From the NCBI GenBank assembly GCA_005883365.1, contig VAXA01000001.1, positions 1 through 23,646 on the forward strand: DNA of 23,646 bases, in the 5' to 3' direction. A program made the position numbers and the translations under genes. The first letter of the stretch is position 1, and each line of letters opens with the position of its first letter. The DNA comes from Actinomycetota bacterium. GTDB lineage: Bacteria; Actinomycetota; Thermoleophilia; Gaiellales; Gaiellaceae. The notes under the pieces were generated by a model. That model made no database searches. It saw only the letters and a program-made list of their open reading frames with translations, and had not been told where the DNA came from. Positions 20,548 to 23,646 of this stretch are shown here, piece by piece.

Positions 20548-22761
20548 ATGGAAGAGGCGAACGCGCGCAACGGAGGGTCGCGCTGGAAGCGAGGGCTGCA
20601 GATCGCCGCCGCTTGCGTCGTCGTGTTCGCCGGGGCCTTCGCGGTCGGCTCCGCGGTCGCCGGGCCGTTCTTCTGGTACTCGTGCAGCCTCGACGGGCTC
20701 GAAGCGCACGGGCCGGCCCACGCGAGCGTCCTGCTCGACCGCGACGGCAAGCGGCTCGGGATGCTCGGGGCGAGCGGCGCGAGGCTCCCCGTCTCGCTGC
20801 GGAAGATCAGCCCGGTGATGCGGAAGGCGATCATCGACACCGAGGACCGCCGCTTCTACGAGAACAGCGGGATCGACTACATCGGGATCCTGCGGGCGCT
20901 CGAGAGCGACGTCTCGTCGGGCCAGTTCGCGCAGGGCGGATCGACCATCGAGCAGCAGCTCGTCCGCAACCTCTATCTCAGCCCGCAGCAGTCCCTCGGC
21001 CGGAAGCTCGACGAGGCGTGCCTTGCCGAGCAGCTCGACCGCCGCTGGAGCAAGAACCGCATCCTCACGGCGTACCTCAACGACATCTACTTCGGACAGC
21101 AGGCGTACGGGATCGAGGCCGCCGCCGGCGCGTACTTCGGTGTGCACGCGAAGAACCTCACGCTCGAGCAGGCCGCGCTCCTCGCGGGGCTGCCGCAGGC
21201 GCCGTCGGCCTACGACCCGCTCACACGCCCGCACGCCGCGAAGGCCCGCCGCGCGGAGGTGCTCGCGGCGATGGTCAAGGCGGGTGACCTCTCTCCTGGC
21301 CGCTACCGCCAGGCTGTGCAGAGCCCGCTCGGCCTGCACCCGCACCAGGCGCCGGGGCTCTCGGGTCAGACGTACCTCACCGGCTTCATCACGTCGCAGC
21401 TCGTCGACGAGTACGGCGCCGAGCGCGTCCGCCGCGGCGGGCTGCGCATCTACACCACGCTCGACGCGAAGAAGCAGACGGAGGCGACGCGCGCGATCCT
21501 CGGCACGCTCGACCGCAAGAAGGACCCGGCGGGCTCGGTCGTGTCGATCGATCCAGCGACCGGTCAGATTCGCGCGATGGCCATCGCCCAGACGGGGAAG
21601 CAGATCGCCTATGACATCGCGGCCGACGGGCAACGGCAAGCGGGATCGACGTTCAAGATGTTCGTGCTCACGCAGGCCGTACAGCGAAAGATCAACCCGT
21701 GGACGACGCAGTACCTGTCTGCCCCGTTCATCGGACCCAACAACTGGCGCGTCCAGACGTTCGAGCACACGTACTCCGGCCGAATCCCGCTCATACAGGC
21801 GACGCTCCTCTCGGACAACACGGTGTACGCCCGCCTCACGCTCGACGTGGGGCCGAAGCCGATCGCGGACCTCGCGCAGCAGATGGGAATCCAGTCGCAT
21901 TTGAAGCCCGTCCCGTCGGTGGGGCTCGGCGCCAACTCGGTCACCCCGCTCGACCTCGCAAGCGCATATGCGACGCTCGCCGACGGGGGCGTCGCGCACA
22001 AGCCGACCATCCTGACGAAGGTCGTCTTCCCCGGCGGTTCCACCGAGGCGGCCTCCAAACCCCGCGGGAAGCGGGTCATCGACGAGAAGGTCGCGGCGGC
22101 GGTCACGCGAGTCCTCGAGGCGAACGTGCGGTCCGGGACCGGGACAGCCGCTGCGCTCGCCGGCCGGCCCGCGGCAGGCAAGACGGGAACGACGGACAGC
22201 TTCGCGGACGCGTGGTTCGCAGGCTTCGTGCCACAGCTCATGACGGTCACCTGGGTTGGCTACCCGACGAACGAGCGGCCGATGAAGGGCGTGCACGGGA
22301 TCGCGGGCGTCACCGGCGGCACGCTCCCAGCGGAGATCTGGCACACGTACATGACCGCTGCGCTGCAGGGACAGCCGGTCGAACAGTTCGCGAACCCGGG
22401 ATCCCCGCCCTACAAGCGGTGGTGCGGGCGCTACGAGTTCGCGCGCACTTGGCGCGACGCACGTAAGCCCGACTCCTGCAAGCACCAGCACAAGCAGAAG
22501 CACAAGCGCAAGCGCACGACGACCGCCAAGACGACGACCGTCCGTACGACGACGCGGACGACCACGCAGCCCGGCACGACGGCACCTCCGCCGACGACGA
22601 CTGCCCCGCCGCCCACGACGACCGCCCCGCCGCCGACGACAACCGCTCCACCGCCGACCACCACCACTACCCCGACGACGACAACAACGACGACGGGCAG
22701 CCCACCCGACGTGCGCCGGGGAGCCCGGCGTCCCGAGCTCCCCACCGCGGGGCGCCGCTAA
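20548..22761 (+). CDS. class A penicillin-binding protein (transglycosylase/transpeptidase)
   Basis: Bifunctional peptidoglycan synthase, 737 residues. Residues 17-39 form an N-terminal membrane anchor. The GT51 transglycosylase domain has the catalytic Glu99 in DTEDRRFYENSGID and the GGSTIEQQLVRN motif (130-141). The transpeptidase domain has SxxK Ser367 (STFK), SxN Ser422 (SDN) and KTG 545-547. All catalytic motifs are intact, so it should polymerise and cross-link wall on the outer face of the membrane. After about residue 640 comes a Lys/His-rich stretch (KHQHKQKHKRKR) and then a Thr/Pro-rich low-complexity tail with four 7-residue repeats. No earlier in-frame start exists before the ATG. 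The ribosome site is weak. Confidence 0.95.
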   Translation: MEEANARNGGSRWKRGLQIAAACVVVFAGAFAVGSAVAGPFFWYSCSLDGLEAHGPAHASVLLDRDGKRLGMLGASGARLPVSLRKISPVMRKAIIDTEDRRFYENSGIDYIGILRALESDVSSGQFAQGGSTIEQQLVRNLYLSPQQSLGRKLDEACLAEQLDRRWSKNRILTAYLNDIYFGQQAYGIEAAAGAYFGVHAKNLTLEQAALLAGLPQAPSAYDPLTRPHAAKARRAEVLAAMVKAGDLSPGRYRQAVQSPLGLHPHQAPGLSGQTYLTGFITSQLVDEYGAERVRRGGLRIYTTLDAKKQTEATRAILGTLDRKKDPAGSVVSIDPATGQIRAMAIAQTGKQIAYDIAADGQRQAGSTFKMFVLTQAVQRKINPWTTQYLSAPFIGPNNWRVQTFEHTYSGRIPLIQATLLSDNTVYARLTLDVGPKPIADLAQQMGIQSHLKPVPSVGLGANSVTPLDLASAYATLADGGVAHKPTILTKVVFPGGSTEAASKPRGKRVIDEKVAAAVTRVLEANVRSGTGTAAALAGRPAAGKTGTTDSFADAWFAGFVPQLMTVTWVGYPTNERPMKGVHGIAGVTGGTLPAEIWHTYMTAALQGQPVEQFANPGSPPYKRWCGRYEFARTWRDARKPDSCKHQHKQKHKRKRTTTAKTTTVRTTTRTTTQPGTTAPPPTTTAPPPTTTAPPPTTTAPPPTTTTTPTTTTTTTGSPPDVRRGARRPELPTAGRR
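22582..22665 (+). repeat. four 21-bp repeats encoding a (TAPPPTT)-type tail
   Basis: Four units of 21 bp (22582, 22603, 22624, 22645), each encoding APPPTTT, lie in the reading frame of the penicillin-binding protein. They differ mainly at third codon positions, so the protein repeat is kept while the DNA has drifted. The tail is extracellular by the topology of the protein and probably a flexible wall-spanning linker. Confidence 0.85.
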
Positions 22762-22765
22762 GGCG

Positions 22766-23050
22766 CTAAGCGGCCCGCTTGTGGCTCTTGCCGAGCATCT
22801 TCGACCACCACTCGTCCTCGTCGACAAGCGAGGCGGCGAACTTCGGCCCACTCGGCCATCGCGGCAACGTCACCCGCCGCTGCTTCGTGAGCTCCTCGAG
22901 CACGGTCGCGCGCAGGGTATGCAACCGCTCGTGCTGCGCTTCGATCTCGCGGGCGAGCTCGCTGCGCTCCGATTCCCGACGGGCAACGTCATGCTCGACC
23001 TCGAGCAAGCTATCCCCGTAGGTGAGGCCCTCCTCGATGGTGCTGGACAT
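22766..23050 (-). CDS. small coiled-coil protein, unknown function
   Basis: 94 residues with a strong GGAGGAGGAG site 7 nt before the ATG, which supports a real gene. Residues about 14-60 are charged and heptad-like (LLEVEHDVARRESERSELAR and onward), suggesting a coiled coil. The C-terminal part has LPRWPSGPKFAA and DEWWSKMLGKSHKRAA with a basic end. No signal peptide or membrane segment. It converges on the penicillin-binding protein with 4 nt between stops, and is divergent from the GspE-N-type gene at 23251. I do not recognise a family. Confidence 0.7.
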   Translation of the reverse strand: MSSTIEEGLTYGDSLLEVEHDVARRESERSELAREIEAQHERLHTLRATVLEELTKQRRVTLPRWPSGPKFAASLVDEDEWWSKMLGKSHKRAA

Positions 23051-23183
23051 GACGGCGCTCCTCCTCCACTCGCTGTGCCAACGGACGCCGCAGTTGTCCT
23101 GGCGGAATCGTCGTCAGGATCCCCTCTGCGCACCATCCCTCGAACAAGCGTTTCTGCCGGGAGCCGCTTCCCATCGGCACCAA

Positions 23184-23211
23184 TCAAGCTCGGCGTTTCG
23201 CGTGCCGATAG
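23184..23211 (+). promoter_or_regulatory. candidate sigma-28 (FliA/WhiG-type) promoter
   Basis: TCAA (23184-23187), a 16-nt spacer and GCCGATAG (23204-23211) closely match the sigma-28/WhiG consensus TAAA-N15/16-GCCGATAA (7 of 8 in the -10, 3 of 4 in the -35 core). The predicted start near 23218 leaves a leader of about 33 nt before the ATG at 23251. An inverted repeat ATCGGCAC/GTGCCGAT (23173-23180 and 23202-23209) overlaps the -10 and might be an operator. The rest of the 200-nt gap 23051-23250 shows nothing else I can identify. Confidence 0.5.
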
Positions 23212-23250
23212 AGAGGTCGTGACTTCTCTGCGGCAGGGCAAGGCTCAGCC

Positions 23251-23646
23251 ATGAGCGCCTCTTATGGAAACGAGCGCATGCCGCAGCGCCAGCTCGGCGA
23301 GCTGATGACCGAGCTCGGGCTCATCAGCGAGGAGCAGCTTGCGACGGTGCTCGAGGTGCAGCAGCGGTCGAAGCGGCCGCTCGGCCAGATCATCGTGGAG
23401 CTCGGCTTCGCCTCGGGCGCCGCAGTCGCGCACGCCCTGGCGATGCAGAGCGGCGGAGCGCTGCGGACCGAGTACGGCTTTGCCCTCGGCGTCAGCCCTG
23501 AACACGCCGAGACCGACGCCGACGGGAACCGCGGCGGCCTGCCGAAATTGCGGCTGGCGCCGACGGCGGTGGTGCCGCCGGTGCGGGCCAACGTTGACCC
23601 CGTCGAAGAGCCACGGACCGAGCAAGTCGACGAAATCGAGGAGGTC
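23251..23646 (+). CDS. GspE/PilB/MshE N-terminal-domain protein (partial, runs off window)
   Basis: 132 residues are visible. The sequence QRQLGELMTELGLISEEQL, followed by a Gln-rich helix and RPLGQIIVELGF, is the double LGxxLxxxG pattern of the N-terminal domain of type II secretion/type IV pilus ATPases (MshEN/T2SSE_N), in which related Arg-Leu-Gly motifs can bind cyclic-di-GMP. After about residue 78 the visible part is a Pro/Glu-rich linker without the ATPase, so either a C-terminal ATPase lies beyond the edge or this is a stand-alone regulator. It probably belongs to a pilus or surface-secretion locus continuing to the right. Confidence 0.75.
   Translation, partial: MSASYGNERMPQRQLGELMTELGLISEEQLATVLEVQQRSKRPLGQIIVELGFASGAAVAHALAMQSGGALRTEYGFALGVSPEHAETDADGNRGGLPKLRLAPTAVVPPVRANVDPVEEPRTEQVDEIEEV

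Noticed and set aside
20520..21287. Plus-strand frame with an AGGAG just before it, overlapping the start of the penicillin-binding protein
   Set aside because: The translation is Arg/Ala-rich and out of frame with clear GT51 motifs.
22582..22700. Short regular repeats considered as a CRISPR array
   Set aside because: The 21-bp units are contiguous, have no spacers and lie in frame inside a coding tail.
20107..22851. 914-codon minus-strand frame opposite the penicillin-binding protein
   Set aside because: It is antisense to a gene with intact catalytic motifs, has low-complexity composition and no domain.
22870..23241. Minus-strand frame of 123 codons starting in the 23051-23250 gap
   Set aside because: It overlaps the better-supported 94-residue gene in another frame and lacks a comparable ribosome site.

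Overview
The window is high-GC DNA from an actinomycetote. The order tRNA-Met, rpmG, secE, nusG, rplK, rplA, rplJ, rplL, rpoB, rpoC is the actinobacterial ribosomal/RNA-polymerase cluster. The long RpoC insertion, the acidic tails on L10 and RpoB, and the metabolic genes next to the cluster suggest a Thermoleophilia-like lineage (Gaiellales/Solirubrobacterales type). That placement is an inference; no 16S gene is present.

Layout. Everything from 20263 down to 1 is read from the minus strand. In transcription order it runs: dienelactone-hydrolase-like enzyme, PoxB-like ThDP enzyme, enolase-superfamily dehydratase/racemase, FAD/Fe-S D-2-hydroxyacid dehydrogenase, elongator tRNA-Met, rpmG, secE, nusG, rplK, rplA, rplJ, rplL, a terminator/attenuator, an rpoB promoter, rpoB, and rpoC (cut by the window edge). 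On the plus strand are a small proline-rich protein (20318-20506), a class A penicillin-binding protein (20548-22761) and the start of a gene with a GspE/MshE-type N-terminal domain (23251 to the edge). That last gene has a candidate sigma-28/WhiG-type promoter. A small minus-strand coiled-coil gene (22766-23050) lies between the last two.

The striking part is 9872-14393. Call the plus-strand pieces a (start of rplK plus end of nusG, 193 bp), b (start of nusG plus secE, 781 bp), c (rpmG, tRNA-Met, oxidoreductase C-terminus, 651 bp), d (oxidoreductase first Cys-rich domain, 491 bp) and e (rest of the oxidoreductase). An ordinary chromosome should read a-b-c-d-e. This window reads a-b | b-c-d | a-b-c | e. 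That gives three secE, two complete nusG plus one KOW-less nusG fragment, two rpmG, two tRNA-Met, an in-frame fusion of 16 L11 residues to the oxidoreductase C-terminus, and an oxidoreductase with about 170 residues deleted in frame. The copies differ at three positions in secE. Two of the three junctions share the same odd geometry: a 10-bp match, 5 bp of mostly unmatched sequence, then the switch. A misassembly of strain variants is the simplest explanation. A real, partly diverged amplification is not excluded by sequence alone.

Apart from this, the ribosomal and polymerase genes look intact and functional. Several neighbouring genes are tightly coupled by stop/start overlaps (rpmG/secE, rplK/rplA, rplJ/rplL, ThDP enzyme/dehydratase, dehydratase/oxidoreductase). 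I found no CRISPR array, insertion sequence or phage gene, and I do not claim a new defence or mobile system here.
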